64,000 bases of DNA from Intestinimonas massiliensis (ex Afouda et al. 2020) (GCF_900626285.1 NZ_LR131147.1:153750-217749), one strand, 5' to 3'; counted from the first letter of the stretch, positions 35,278 to 44,121 are shown. The notes: generated from the letters alone by a model not told the origin. A program made the numbers and translations.

Positions 35278-35305
35278 GAAAAAGGCTGAAAATAGAAGAG
35301 GACCA

Positions 35306-36055
35306 TCAGCTCAGGCCGAACCGGTCAAACTGCTCCCGGCTGCCCCGGAAAATGTTCAGGTCGATGTGCTGCTGGCTGCCATAGTAGCCCTCCAGCCGGG
35401 CGGTGTGGGAGTACTGCCAGAAATTCCAGTCTGGCACCAGCGGAAAAATCGTGGGGCTGGAGCACCAAATCGGATAGTCACCGTACCCGCTGCCCGCCAG
35501 GTAGCGATAGTAGGAGCGATAGGTCACGTAGAGGATGGGCTTCACTCCGTAGTGCTCCTCCAGCCGCTCCAGCAGCGGATCCAAAACAGACCGGACATGT
35601 TCCTTTTCCGGGGGATTTTCCAGGTACGGCCCATAGAACTCGATGTCCACCACCGGCGGCAGCGCTCCCTCGGTCACCGGCACCATGGAAATAAAATTAT
35701 CCGCCTGGGTCTCTCCGGGGCTGTCATAGCTGAGGAAGTGATAGGCGCCCGTCCGGATCCCGGCCGCCTGGGCTCCCGCCCAGTTTGCGGCAAACTGCCC
35801 ATCCCGCAGCGCGGAGCCCTCGGTGGCTTTGATGAAGGCAAAGTCCACCCCCTGATCGGCCAGCACCGGCCAGTCCACCACACCCTGATAGGAGGACACA
35901 TCCACGCCAAAGATCTCCCACTGGTCTGGGTCCGCCTCATGGGACAGAAGCAGTAAGCCCTGCCACCGCAGCAGCGCCAGTGTCAGAAGGGCGGCGGCAG
36001 CCACCACCACAAGAATCAAAAGCAGCCTTGCGGCTGCCCGTAACATTTGCTTCAA
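35306..36055 (-). CDS. GH25 family lysozyme, membrane-anchored
   Basis: The 249-aa protein has an N-terminal membrane segment (residues 10-30) and a GH25 muramidase domain: GVDVSSYQGVVDWPVLADQG, DFAFIKATEGS, PPVVDIEFYG and KPILYVTYRSYY. The DVSSYQG and DIE acids are the expected catalytic residues. It probably cuts peptidoglycan between MurNAc and GlcNAc at the cell surface. Start TTG 36055 follows GGTGAT; an internal ATG three codons later is possible. Confidence 0.87.
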   Translation of the reverse strand: MKQMLRAAARLLLILVVVAAAALLTLALLRWQGLLLLSHEADPDQWEIFGVDVSSYQGVVDWPVLADQGVDFAFIKATEGSALRDGQFAANWAGAQAAGIRTGAYHFLSYDSPGETQADNFISMVPVTEGALPPVVDIEFYGPYLENPPEKEHVRSVLDPLLERLEEHYGVKPILYVTYRSYYRYLAGSGYGDYPIWCSSPTIFPLVPDWNFWQYSHTARLEGYYGSQQHIDLNIFRGSREQFDRFGLS

Positions 36056-36152
36056 GGGTCATCACCATTTCCAGAGGTTCCCGCAGCGGCAAAACCGCCG
36101 CATACGGATCTCTTTTATCATACCCGCCGGAAGCAAAAAACGCAAGAGCAAC

Positions 36153-36187
36153 ACGGGGCGCCCAGCCCCATAAGCTGGACGCCCCGT
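36153..36187 (-). terminator. Terminator hairpin after dapL
   Basis: ACGGGGCG and CGCCCCGT pair, extended inward by AGC/GCT with small mismatches. The downstream minus-strand sequence has a T-run (GCGTTTTTTGC) about 15 bases later, so termination efficiency is uncertain. Confidence 0.5.
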
Positions 36188-36194
36188 TGATCAT

Positions 36195-37412
36195 TCACAG
36201 AATTGCTTGGATCCGCTCCACCGCCTCCGCGGTGTCCGCCGCCCCGCCGAAGGCGGTCAGTCGGATGTACCCCTCCCCGCTGGGGCCGAAGCCCGCGCCG
36301 GGGGTGGTGACCACGTTGGCCTGCTGGAGCAGCTTGTCAAAGAATGCCCAGGAGCCCATGCCGTCCGGCGTCCTGGCCCAGATGTAGGGGGAGTTCTCCC
36401 CGCCGCACACCGTCAGGCCCGCTCCCGCTAAGCCTTCCCGGATCACCCGGGCATTATTCAGGTAGTAGGAGATGGTCTCCCTGACCTGAGCCTTGCCTTC
36501 CGGGGTGTAGACCGCTGCGGCGCCCCGCTGGACCACGTAGGGAGTACCGTTGAACTTGGTGCACTGGCGGCGGTTCCACATGGCGTTCAGGCTGGCGCCG
36601 CCCCGCACCAGATCCTTGGGAATAACAGTGTAGGCACAGCGGGTGCCGGTGAAGCCGGCGGTCTTGGAGAAGGAGCGGAACTCGATGGCACAGGTCTTGG
36701 CCCCGTCGATCTCAAAGATGCTGTGGGGGATGGCCGGATCGGTGATGAATGCCTCATAGGCGCTGTCATAGAGGATCACCGCCCCGGTGCGGTTGGCGTA
36801 ATCCACCCAGGCCTTCAGCTGCTCCCGGGTGGCCACCGCGCCGGTGGGGTTATTGGGGAAGCACAGATAGATCAGGTCTACCGGCTGGCTGGGAATGGCG
36901 GGAGAAAAGCCGTTTTCTGCCACACAGGGCATGTAAACCAGATTGCTCCAGCGGCCCTGCGCCTCATCATAGTCCCCCGCCCGGCCGGCCATAGCGTTGG
37001 TATCCACGTAGACAGGATACACCGGGTCGCACACGGCCACCACGTTGTCCTTGTCAAAAATATCCCCGATGTTGCCGCAGTCACTCTTGGCGCCGTCAGA
37101 CACAAAGATCTCGTCGGGGGCGATGTCCGCGCCCCGGGCCTGGTAGTCCTCCCTGGCAATGGCCTCCCGGAGGAAGGCGTAGCCCTGCTCCGGACCGTAG
37201 CCGTGGAAGCCCTCCACGGTGGCCATCTCGTCCACCGCCTGGTGCATGGCCTGGGTCACTGCCGGGGCCAGGGGCCGGGTCACGTCTCCGATACCAAGGC
37301 GGATCAGCCGTTTGTCCGGGTGGGCCTCCGAATAGGCCGCCACACGCCGGGCGATCTCAGAGAACAGATAGCTGCCGGGCAGCTTTTGATAGTTTTCGTT
37401 GATGGTCACCAT
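36195..37412 (-). CDS. dapL: LL-diaminopimelate aminotransferase
   Basis: The 405-aa class I/II aminotransferase converts tetrahydrodipicolinate directly to LL-diaminopimelate, the short lysine/peptidoglycan route found in many Clostridia. VTINENYQKLPGSYLFSEIARRV, LIRLGIGDVTRPL and the PLP-lysine segment SFSKTAGFTGTRC are DapL features. ATG 37412 has AAGGAG upstream; the 75 upstream codons overlap dapF and are not used. dapF precedes it by 23 bp, giving a two-step module to meso-diaminopimelate. Confidence 0.95.
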   Translation of the reverse strand: MVTINENYQKLPGSYLFSEIARRVAAYSEAHPDKRLIRLGIGDVTRPLAPAVTQAMHQAVDEMATVEGFHGYGPEQGYAFLREAIAREDYQARGADIAPDEIFVSDGAKSDCGNIGDIFDKDNVVAVCDPVYPVYVDTNAMAGRAGDYDEAQGRWSNLVYMPCVAENGFSPAIPSQPVDLIYLCFPNNPTGAVATREQLKAWVDYANRTGAVILYDSAYEAFITDPAIPHSIFEIDGAKTCAIEFRSFSKTAGFTGTRCAYTVIPKDLVRGGASLNAMWNRRQCTKFNGTPYVVQRGAAAVYTPEGKAQVRETISYYLNNARVIREGLAGAGLTVCGGENSPYIWARTPDGMGSWAFFDKLLQQANVVTTPGAGFGPSGEGYIRLTAFGGAADTAEAVERIQAIL

Positions 37413-37435
37413 ATTGCTCGCTCCTTTTCCTATTA

Positions 37436-38209
37436 TTACAGGAGGTACTCTCCTTTGTATACTGTAACCGCGGGTCCGATGAGAAAAATCGTATGCTCGT
37501 CCCAGCAGATTTCCAGCGTCCCGCCGGGCAGCTCCACCTGGGCGGTCCGCTCCGTGAGGCCGGCGGAAGCTGCGGCCGCCAGGACCGCGCAGGCGCCGGT
37601 GCCGCAGGCCAGAGTTTCCCCGCTGCCCCGCTCCCATACCCGCATCCGCAGGGTGTTTCTGTCAATGACTTCTGCAAATTCCACGTTGATCCCGCCCGGA
37701 AAGGCCGGGTGCTGTTCCAGGGCCGGACCGATGGTGCTCAGGGGCAGCGCACCGATCCCAGCCTGAAAGATCACGCCGTGGGGGTTGCCCATGGACACCG
37801 GGGTCAGCCGCCAGCTGCGGCCCAGCGCCTCCACCTCCACCGGTGGAGATACCAGCGGCGGACCCATATCCACCCGGACGGCGCCGTCCAGCAGCTCTGT
37901 CCGCCGCAGACCCGCCCCGGTCTCGATGTCCAGCACGGTCTTTTTGCTCAGGCCGCAGTCCCGGATGTACTTTGCCAGACAGCGGATACCGTTGCCGCAC
38001 ATCTCCCCTTCCGAGCCGTCGGCGTTGAACATCCGCATACGAAAATCTCCCTGTTCCGAGGGGCACAGACAAATCAGCCCGTCGGAACCTGCGCCGAAGT
38101 GCCGGTCGCTCATCCGGACGGCCAGCTCCGGCAGGTCCGCCGGCTCCCCGTCCAGACAGTTGAGAAAGATGTAGTCGTTGCCCAATCCCTGCATCTTGAT
38201 GAATTTCAT
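37436..38209 (-). CDS. dapF: Diaminopimelate epimerase
   Basis: The 257-aa cofactor-independent racemase makes meso-DAP. Both catalytic cysteines are present: MCGNGIRCLAKY and ACGTGACAVLAA. ATG 38209 with GAGGAGG is chosen over a start 25 codons upstream. A GC hairpin (38240-38265) without a T-run lies in the gap from the ANTAR gene. Confidence 0.95.
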   Translation of the reverse strand: MKFIKMQGLGNDYIFLNCLDGEPADLPELAVRMSDRHFGAGSDGLICLCPSEQGDFRMRMFNADGSEGEMCGNGIRCLAKYIRDCGLSKKTVLDIETGAGLRRTELLDGAVRVDMGPPLVSPPVEVEALGRSWRLTPVSMGNPHGVIFQAGIGALPLSTIGPALEQHPAFPGGINVEFAEVIDRNTLRMRVWERGSGETLACGTGACAVLAAAASAGLTERTAQVELPGGTLEICWDEHTIFLIGPAVTVYKGEYLL

Positions 38210-38298
38210 ACCCGGTTCCCTCCTCAAAGGATACGGAAGGGCGGCAGCCCATTCGGACTGCCGCCGCAGGACCCTATCTGTCATTCATCTTATGCAGC

Positions 38299-38832
38299 TT
38301 AGGACTCATCCAAAACCAGCCGGGCGGTCTGGGACAGCTTCATGCCGGTATCCATGCTTTTTTTCTGGAGAAAACGGTGGGCCTGCTCCTCTGTCAGGCT
38401 GTAGCGCTCCATCAGCAGCTCCTTGGCCGCCTGGACCTGCTGCCGTTCCTCCTGGTTCCGCCTGGACTGCAGCCCGCTCTCCTGCCGGCAGCCCAGCTGG
38501 AGGAGCATCCGCACCGAGGCAATCAGTTCACTGCGAGACACCGGGGTGGGCAGAGAAAACAGGTCGTCATTGCGCACCATATCCAGCCGGTTCTGAGGAG
38601 CCAGCAGCAGCATGGCACACACCGGCGGCAGATCGCCCAGCACATCCTCCGCCGTCTCGTCCGCCAGCTTATAGCCGCAGATCACCACGGTAATATGCTG
38701 CTTGTTGGCATACCGCCTGACCTGGTCGCCTGACCGGCAGATCAGGCAGGACGCTGTGCCGGAACTCTCCAGAATATCCTTGATCCGCTGACAGGTCTTT
38801 TCACTTTCAAAGGCGACGATCACCTGTTCCAA
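38299..38832 (-). CDS. ANTAR-domain RNA-binding response regulator (NitR/NasT-like)
   Basis: The 177-aa protein has a receiver-like N-terminal domain (residues 1-110) that lacks a clear phospho-acceptor Asp, a coiled-coil linker (RNQEERQQVQ), and a C-terminal ANTAR domain (AAKELLMERYSLTEEQAHRFLQ). ANTAR proteins bind paired RNA hairpins and prevent transcription termination. It follows glnA by 38 bp, the arrangement known for clostridial glnA-nitR. TTG 38832 with GGGGAG is the likely start. Confidence 0.85.
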   Translation of the reverse strand: MEQVIVAFESEKTCQRIKDILESSGTASCLICRSGDQVRRYANKQHITVVICGYKLADETAEDVLGDLPPVCAMLLLAPQNRLDMVRNDDLFSLPTPVSRSELIASVRMLLQLGCRQESGLQSRRNQEERQQVQAAKELLMERYSLTEEQAHRFLQKKSMDTGMKLSQTARLVLDES

Positions 38833-38870
38833 TCCGGTTCACTCCCCGCTCCAGGAGGAAATGGCAGAGC

Positions 38871-40202
38871 TTAATAGTTGATGATATACTTTTCCCGCTC
38901 CCAGGAGGACACGCGGGTGCGGTACTCCTCCCACTCCTTCTTCTTGCCCTCAATGTAGTTGGCAGCTACGTGCTCGCCCAGAGTGTCCATGATCAGCTGG
39001 TCGTTCTCCAGAGCGGCGATAGCCTCCTCCAGGGAACCAGGCAGACTCTCGATGCCGTGGGCCTTCCGGGTGATGTCATCCATAGCGTAGATGTTCTCAG
39101 TGATCTCATCCGGCGGGGTGAGCCCCTTCTCAATGCCGTCCAGGCCGGCGGCCAGGCAGGTTGCAAAGGCCAGATAGGGGTTGCAGGAGGGGTCGGGAGA
39201 GCGCAGTTCCACGCGGGTGGCCTGGCCGCGGGACGCGGGAATACGGATCAGGGCGGAGCGGTTGGATGCGGACCAGGCCAGATAGCAGGGAGCCTCGTAG
39301 CCGGGCACCAGCCGCTTGTAGGAGTTGACCAGCGGGTTGGTGATGGCCGCCATGCCCTTCACATGGGCCAGCAGGCCGGCGATAAAGGAATAGGCCTCCT
39401 TGGACAGGCCGCGCTCCCCGTTGGGATCGTAAAAGACGTTCTTGCCGTCCCGGAACAGGGACATATTGGTATGCATGCCGGAGCCCGCCACTCCGAAGAT
39501 GGGCTTGGGCATGAAAGTGGCATGGAGACCGTTCTTCTGAGCCAGGGTCTTGACCGCCAGCTTGAAGGTCATGATATTGTCGGCGGCGTGAAGGGCCTCC
39601 TCATACTTGAAGTCGATCTCGTGCTGACCCTGGGCGCACTCGTGGTGGCTGGCCTCGATCTCGAACTTCATGGCCTCCAGCGCCATGCAGATCTCACGCC
39701 GGGTGGATTCGCCGTGGTCCAGGGGGCCCAGATCGAAATAGCTGGCCTCGTCGTTGGTCTTGGTGGTGGGCTTGCCCTCGTCATCGGTCTGGAACAGGAA
39801 GAATTCCGCCTCGGGACCCACATTGAAAGCCTCAAACCCCATGTCCTTGGCCTTCTGGAGGGCCCGCTTCAGCACATAGCGGGGGTCGCCGGCAAAGGGG
39901 GATCCGTCGGTGTTATGGACATCGCAGATCAGCCGGGCCACCTTGCCGTGGAGGGGCCGCCAGGGGAACACACGGAAGGTCTTCAGATCAGGATAGAGAT
40001 ACTGGTCGGACTCGTCGATACGGACAAAGCCCTCGATGGAGGAGCCGTCGAACATGCACTGATTGTTCACGGCCTTCTCAATCTGGGAGGCAGTGATGGC
40101 CACGTTTTTCAGCTGGCCGAAAATGTCCGTAAACTGAAGGCGGATAAACTCAATATCCTCCTCCTTGACCATGCGGATAATGTCCTCTTTACTATGCGCC
40201 AT
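38871..40202 (-). CDS. glnA: Glutamine synthetase type I
   Basis: The 443-aa enzyme joins ammonia to glutamate. GSI motifs are MFDGSSIEGF, EAEFFLF, HHECAQGQHEIDF, the ATP-binding segment and NRSALIRIP. The length corresponds to the GSI-alpha form without the adenylylation loop. ATG 40202 has AAAGGGGAT about 12 bases upstream; the open frame upstream is leader sequence. A consensus promoter, a two-hairpin leader and a downstream ANTAR gene point to antitermination control by nitrogen status. Confidence 0.95.
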   Translation of the reverse strand: MAHSKEDIIRMVKEEDIEFIRLQFTDIFGQLKNVAITASQIEKAVNNQCMFDGSSIEGFVRIDESDQYLYPDLKTFRVFPWRPLHGKVARLICDVHNTDGSPFAGDPRYVLKRALQKAKDMGFEAFNVGPEAEFFLFQTDDEGKPTTKTNDEASYFDLGPLDHGESTRREICMALEAMKFEIEASHHECAQGQHEIDFKYEEALHAADNIMTFKLAVKTLAQKNGLHATFMPKPIFGVAGSGMHTNMSLFRDGKNVFYDPNGERGLSKEAYSFIAGLLAHVKGMAAITNPLVNSYKRLVPGYEAPCYLAWSASNRSALIRIPASRGQATRVELRSPDPSCNPYLAFATCLAAGLDGIEKGLTPPDEITENIYAMDDITRKAHGIESLPGSLEEAIAALENDQLIMDTLGEHVAANYIEGKKKEWEEYRTRVSSWEREKYIINY

Positions 40203-40237
40203 AGCAGGCGATCCCCTTTCTCTCTGCATACATTCCG

Positions 40238-40298
40238 CGTATTTCGCGGGAGGCAAATACGAAGAAAGGCGCTCCGCCCGCCGGGTCGGAACGCCTTT
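40238..40298 (-). promoter_or_regulatory. Two tandem hairpins in the glnA leader (candidate ANTAR target)
   Basis: Read 5'-3' on the minus strand, the first hairpin is a 12-bp stem (AAAGGCGTTCCG with CGGAGCGCCTTT, 40265-40298) ending in CTTTCTTC, and the second is a 7-bp stem (CGTATTT/AAATACG, 40238-40261). Both lie between the promoter and the glnA start. The loops are 10 nt rather than the canonical ANTAR hexaloop, so the assignment as antiterminator is inference. Confidence 0.45.
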
Positions 40299-40317
40299 GT
40301 TCACAACTGTTGGTGCT

Positions 40318-40346
40318 AGTATACGTTTTTTCCCATTGAGTGTCAA
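40318..40346 (-). promoter_or_regulatory. glnA promoter
   Basis: On the minus strand a perfect TTGACA (40341-40346), a 17-bp spacer and TATACT (40318-40323). The predicted leader is about 105 nt. Confidence 0.8.
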
Positions 40347-40473
40347 GGATTTTTTCCCTTTCACCAGGAAACTTTGTTGCAACAAACAGCAAGCCTTTCC
40401 GGCTCCATTTCCCTTTTATGCAATTTTCCCGCCGCGCTCTCTTTCCTCTTTTCGACAAACTCCCGCTTTTTGT

Positions 40474-40502
40474 TTGACGCGGCAACAATTGCCCCATATA
40501 AT
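40474..40502 (+). promoter_or_regulatory. Promoter of the two-component system
   Basis: TTGACG (40474-40479), a 17-bp spacer and a perfect TATAAT (40497-40502) lie 35 bp before the response regulator gene. The rest of the gap back to the glnA promoter shows a Thr/Leu-codon-poor AT-rich stretch with nothing recognisable. Confidence 0.75.
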
Positions 40503-40537
40503 ATTTCTATCCTCATAAGACAGAAGGAGGTACTACC

Positions 40538-41212
40538 ATGAGCGCGTCAATTCTGATCGCCGAGGACGACGGCGATATCCGCGGCCTGCTGCGGCTTTAC
40601 CTGGAGAGCGAGGGCTACCGCGTCCTGGAGGCGGAAAACGGAGCCAAGGCACTGGCACTGGCCCGGGAGGAAGTGCCGGATATGGCCATTCTGGATGTAA
40701 TGATGCCGGAACTCAACGGCTACGAGCTCACCCGGGCCCTGCGGAAATTCAGCGACATCCCCATCCTCATCCTCTCCGCCAAAAGCCAGGACAGCGACAA
40801 GATCCTGGGCCTCAATCTTGGAGCGGACGACTACATTGCCAAGCCCTTCAATCCCGTGGAGATCGTGGCTCGGGTGAAGGCCCAGCTCCGCCGGGCATCC
40901 CGGGACAACTCCACTACACTGACAGTGCGGGATCTGTCTCTGGACACCGCATCCTTTCAGCTGACCAAGAACGGACGTTCCATCATTCTCACCCCTATGG
41001 AGTATAAGATCCTGGCGCTGCTGATGCGCTCTCCCGGCCGGATCTTTACCAAGATCCAGCTCTATGAGGGGGCGGTAGGCACGTACTTTGAGGGGGACGA
41101 CAACACTATGATGGTGCACATCTCCAAGCTGCGGGAGAAAATCGAGGACGATCCCAAGGATCCCCGCTACATCATCACCGTGAGAGGATTGGGATACAAG
41201 ATTGAAAAATAA
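40538..41212 (+). CDS. OmpR/PhoB-family response regulator
   Basis: The 224-aa regulator has a receiver domain with phospho-acceptor Asp53 in MAILDVMMPELNGYE, LSAKSQD and the KPFNPVE lysine. A winged-helix DNA-binding domain follows (residues about 128-224, ending YIITVRGLGYKIEK). GAAGGAGGT precedes ATG 40538. The histidine kinase start overlaps its 3' end by 11 bp. Its targets may include the ABC exporter genes beyond the IS element, but this is inference from proximity. Confidence 0.93.
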   Translation: MSASILIAEDDGDIRGLLRLYLESEGYRVLEAENGAKALALAREEVPDMAILDVMMPELNGYELTRALRKFSDIPILILSAKSQDSDKILGLNLGADDYIAKPFNPVEIVARVKAQLRRASRDNSTTLTVRDLSLDTASFQLTKNGRSIILTPMEYKILALLMRSPGRIFTKIQLYEGAVGTYFEGDDNTMMVHISKLREKIEDDPKDPRYIITVRGLGYKIEK

Positions 41213-42770
41213 AGCCGCTTCGGGCACCCTGTTCGGGCTGTTGGTCCGCAGCTATCTGCTGTTCACCCTCACCCTGCTGCTTATCGCGGCCGGGCTGTTC
41301 TGGCTGTGGAATGTCAATTTGGGCCGGGCCTATCAGCTCTCGGACTGGAATGGCCTGCTCCGGGATCCGGCCCTCAGCGCCGGTTCCTATCAGGATCTGA
41401 CACGTTACCTGAAGCCGGGCCAGGATGCCTTCGCCGTGTATGACGGGTCCGGCAAACAGGTCTATGCCTCCGCGGAGGGTTTTGACGCCTCCTACACCGC
41501 CGGAGAGCTGGCCTGCATCCCCGGCTACAATGAGGCCTCCGTTATCGACGTCTACGACAAAATGCAGGAGGACGGTTCCATCTTCCACCTGCTGATCAAA
41601 ACCTCCTATGCCGACGGGGCCATCCTGTCCCCGGACATCATGGCCCTGGACGAGGGGTTTCAGGTCATCTTCGGCGGCTTTGGGGACGGCCGGACGCGCT
41701 ACACCCAGCGGGAATATCAGCTGCTCTCTTCCAAGGAGCTGTTCCGCGCCTCCTTCCGCCAGTCAGACGGACAGGCAGCCACCGTGGTATTCCGCAGTCC
41801 CCCCATCAATGACGAAACCTATTTCAGCTCCTACCAGAGCTCCTGGAAGATCTGGCTGCTCTTTCTTCCCCTTTACTTGGTTGTCACCGGCCTGTTTATC
41901 TGGCAGCTGCGACGGAAGATCGGCCGTCCCCTCCGGCGGCTCAACGACGCGGTGGCGGCCCAGGCGGTGAACAAGCCCGCCCGGGTGGGCGACTGCGGCG
42001 GCCCCAGAGAGATCCGGTGCATCGGGGAGAGCTTTGACCGCTTTGCCGACCGGCTGGCAGAAAGCGAAGCGGAGCGGCAGCAGATGGATCAGGACCGGCA
42101 AAAGCTCATCGCCGATATCTCCCACGATCTGAAAACCCCTATCACCGTCATCGCCGGATACATCGACGCCATCTGTGACGGCAAGGTGCCGCCCCAGGAA
42201 CAGGAGCGCTACCTCCGGGCCATCCAGGGCAAGGCGGAAGCGCTGACCGAACTGGTGAATGCCTTCCATGAGTACAGCAAGGTGGAGCATCCGGAATTCG
42301 TCCTCCATCCGGAGCGCACTGATCTGTGCGAGTTTCTGCGGGAGTACCTGGCGGTCAAATACGACGAGATCGACCTGGCCGGGTTTACCCTGGAGGTCTC
42401 CATCCCGGAGCGGCCGATCTTCTGCTCCCTGGACCCCATGCAGTTCCGGCGGGTGCTGGATAACCTGCTGTCCAACTCCCTGCGGCACAACCGGCTGGGT
42501 ACCATGCTCTTTTTTGACGTAAGCGCCGGACCTCAGTCCGCGCTGCTGCGCATAGGAGATAATGGGTCCGGGATCCCGCCGGAGCGGGCAAAGCGGATCT
42601 TTGACCCCTTTGTGGTGGGCAGCGAGGCCCGCTCGGGCAAAGGCAGCGGCCTGGGCCTGTCCATCACCCGCCGGATCATGGAAAAGCACGGCGGAACCAT
42701 TACCCTGGCTACCCATCCAACGCCGGGGCGCAGCACCGAATTTCTGCTGGAGCTGCCCTTGGCTCCATAA
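41202..42770 (+). CDS. Sensor histidine kinase
   Basis: The 522-aa membrane kinase has a TM segment at residues 14-36, an extracytoplasmic sensor domain (about 37-215), a second TM at 216-236, a HAMP linker, a HisKA domain with His308 in LIADISHDLKTP, and a HATPase domain with NLLSNSLRHN, DNGSGIP and GKGSGLGLSI. The likely start is TTG 41202 inside the regulator gene. The sensor domain is not one I recognise. Confidence 0.9.
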   Translation: MKNKAASGTLFGLLVRSYLLFTLTLLLIAAGLFWLWNVNLGRAYQLSDWNGLLRDPALSAGSYQDLTRYLKPGQDAFAVYDGSGKQVYASAEGFDASYTAGELACIPGYNEASVIDVYDKMQEDGSIFHLLIKTSYADGAILSPDIMALDEGFQVIFGGFGDGRTRYTQREYQLLSSKELFRASFRQSDGQAATVVFRSPPINDETYFSSYQSSWKIWLLFLPLYLVVTGLFIWQLRRKIGRPLRRLNDAVAAQAVNKPARVGDCGGPREIRCIGESFDRFADRLAESEAERQQMDQDRQKLIADISHDLKTPITVIAGYIDAICDGKVPPQEQERYLRAIQGKAEALTELVNAFHEYSKVEHPEFVLHPERTDLCEFLREYLAVKYDEIDLAGFTLEVSIPERPIFCSLDPMQFRRVLDNLLSNSLRHNRLGTMLFFDVSAGPQSALLRIGDNGSGIPPERAKRIFDPFVVGSEARSGKGSGLGLSITRRIMEKHGGTITLATHPTPGRSTEFLLELPLAP

Positions 42771-42861
42771 GCGAATTAAGACCCCGGACAGGGTATTGAA
42801 CTGAACTGCCCCAACTTGTGCAGACAGTACAAAAAAGAGCCCTGGTAGGAAAGATTGAGTT

Positions 42862-43737
42862 TTAGGCGGAGAGGCGTCGCGCAAGCGGCGCCTCTCCAGT
42901 TTTCAACTGGATGCGCTCATGGTTGTAAAACTGGATGTAACGGTCAATCATCTCGTTAGCCTCAGAGAAAGAGACGGGTTTGTGTCGGTAAATACATTCT
43001 GTTTTGAGGATAGAGAAGAAATTCTCTGCCATGGCATTGTCATAAGGGTTTCCGCATCTTGACATAGACGGCGTAATGCCGTATGTTTGAGTCAGCTCAA
43101 AATATGCTTGTGAGGCGTACTGAGCACCCTGGTCGCTGTGGAGCTGCAACTCTGCAGCGACCCTCTTTTTCTCTCGCTTCATGGCCAGACGAATCGTGTC
43201 CAGAACCAGATTCACAGTTTGTTCTGTCCCGGTTTTGTAGGCCACAATGCTATTGTCATAGAGGTCCCGGATCATGGACAGGTACAGTACGCCCTGGTTG
43301 GTGTGGATATAGGAGATGTCCGTTACCCATTTGCTGTTGGGCTTGTCCGCATAAAACTGCCGGTTGAGCAGATTTTTGTACCTGTGAACCTGCTGCCCCA
43401 TTTGCTGCCATTTCCTGCGGCGGCGGATTTCAGACAGCAGATCGTACTTTTTCATAATTCGCAGCACAGTTTTGGGATTACAGAAAATATTTTGACTTTT
43501 CAGCCATATCACCATCCGCCGGTACCCGTAGGTACGCAAGGTGCGTTCCCGCTGCCGTGCAATCATTTCCGCAAGAGTGGCATCCTTTTCTGGTCTGCCC
43601 AGGCGATGGACAAAGGCGTAGTAGCCGCTTCTGGATACTCCAAAGAATTTACACATGACTGCCACTGGATACTCAGTTCTGTGACGATATATGACATGGT
43701 ATTTTACCCTTGCCCTCACCTCCTTCCTGTGAAGCAC
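42862..43737 (-). CDS. IS3-family transposase OrfB (DDE integrase domain)
   Basis: The 291-aa catalytic subunit contains an HTH_21-type segment (FGVSRSGYYAFVHRLGR) and an rve core with the DDE residues in WVTDISYI, LHSDQGAQY and NAMAENFFSILKTE. It ends with YNHERIQLKTGEAP, typical of IS3. The frame is -1 relative to OrfA. A GTG overlapping the OrfA TGA stop (GTGA) lies just after AGGAAGGAG, so coupled reinitiation is possible besides frameshifting. The ORF is complete. Confidence 0.92.
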   Translation of the reverse strand: MLHRKEVRARVKYHVIYRHRTEYPVAVMCKFFGVSRSGYYAFVHRLGRPEKDATLAEMIARQRERTLRTYGYRRMVIWLKSQNIFCNPKTVLRIMKKYDLLSEIRRRRKWQQMGQQVHRYKNLLNRQFYADKPNSKWVTDISYIHTNQGVLYLSMIRDLYDNSIVAYKTGTEQTVNLVLDTIRLAMKREKKRVAAELQLHSDQGAQYASQAYFELTQTYGITPSMSRCGNPYDNAMAENFFSILKTECIYRHKPVSFSEANEMIDRYIQFYNHERIQLKTGEAPLARRLSA

Positions 43738-44030
43738 AGAAAATCCCGCAGCAGCTTATTCTCCATACGAAGCCGCTGGATTTCATAGGCCTGCTCTGAC
43801 ACAATGTCTCTTGGTGCGGCGCCTTTCCTCGGCCGTCCTTTGGGCCGCGGGAGAATGCCGGCTTCCAATTTGCGTTCTTTTCTTCGCTCACGCTTAAGCA
43901 GCCTTTTTACCACCTGCTTATCCTGAAAGCCGTAGTATTCTGCAACTTCCCGCTGGGTTTTCCCCTCTGCTATCATTGCCTTGATTTCAGGCAGCAGCAC
44001 TTGAACGTGTGTGTAATTTCGTTTTCCCAT
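43716..44030 (-). CDS. IS3-family OrfA (helix-turn-helix DNA-binding subunit)
   Basis: The 104-aa protein has an HTH region (MIAEGKTQREVAEYYGFQDKQVVKRLL), a basic stretch and a C-terminal leucine-zipper-like segment (AYEIQRLRMENKLLRDFL), as expected for OrfA. GATTTTCTG near its end is a possible slip site. ATG 44030 follows a 17-bp hairpin with no good ribosome site. Confidence 0.88.
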   Translation of the reverse strand: MGKRNYTHVQVLLPEIKAMIAEGKTQREVAEYYGFQDKQVVKRLLKRERRKERKLEAGILPRPKGRPRKGAAPRDIVSEQAYEIQRLRMENKLLRDFLCFTGRR

Positions 44031-44033
44031 GAC

Positions 44034-44076
44034 AAGACCCCCTGATGTAGTCTATTTTCCTACATCAGGGGGTCTT
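44034..44076. repeat. 17-bp perfect hairpin at the upstream end of the IS element
   Basis: AAGACCCCCTGATGTAG (44034-44050) pairs perfectly with 44060-44076 around a 9-nt loop. The OrfA ATG is six bases away. On the plus strand it is followed by TTGTC. It would block read-through transcripts from translating the transposase. Confidence 0.75.
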
Positions 44077-44121
44077 TTGTCACTGTCCGTTTTTACTGGA
44101 CCTGTTCACTTAATTTTTCCC

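Larger units (their letters stand above)
42802..44108 (-). mobile_element. IS3-family insertion sequence, 1,307 bp
   Basis: Two overlapping minus-strand genes encode OrfA and OrfB of an IS3-family element. The imperfect terminal inverted repeats start TGAACTGCCCCAAC at 42802 and, on the other strand, TGAACAGGTCCAGT at 44108, both continuing to a shared GACAGT...ACAAAA block about 20 bp in. No clear 3-4 bp target duplication is visible. The element lies between the sensor kinase gene and the ABC exporter genes, 31 bp after the kinase stop. Confidence 0.88.

Noticed and set aside
42797..42807. TGAACTGAACT at the left IS end read as a target duplication
   Set aside because: It is a tandem of the IS terminal TGAACT, and the right flank (CTTAAT) does not match it.
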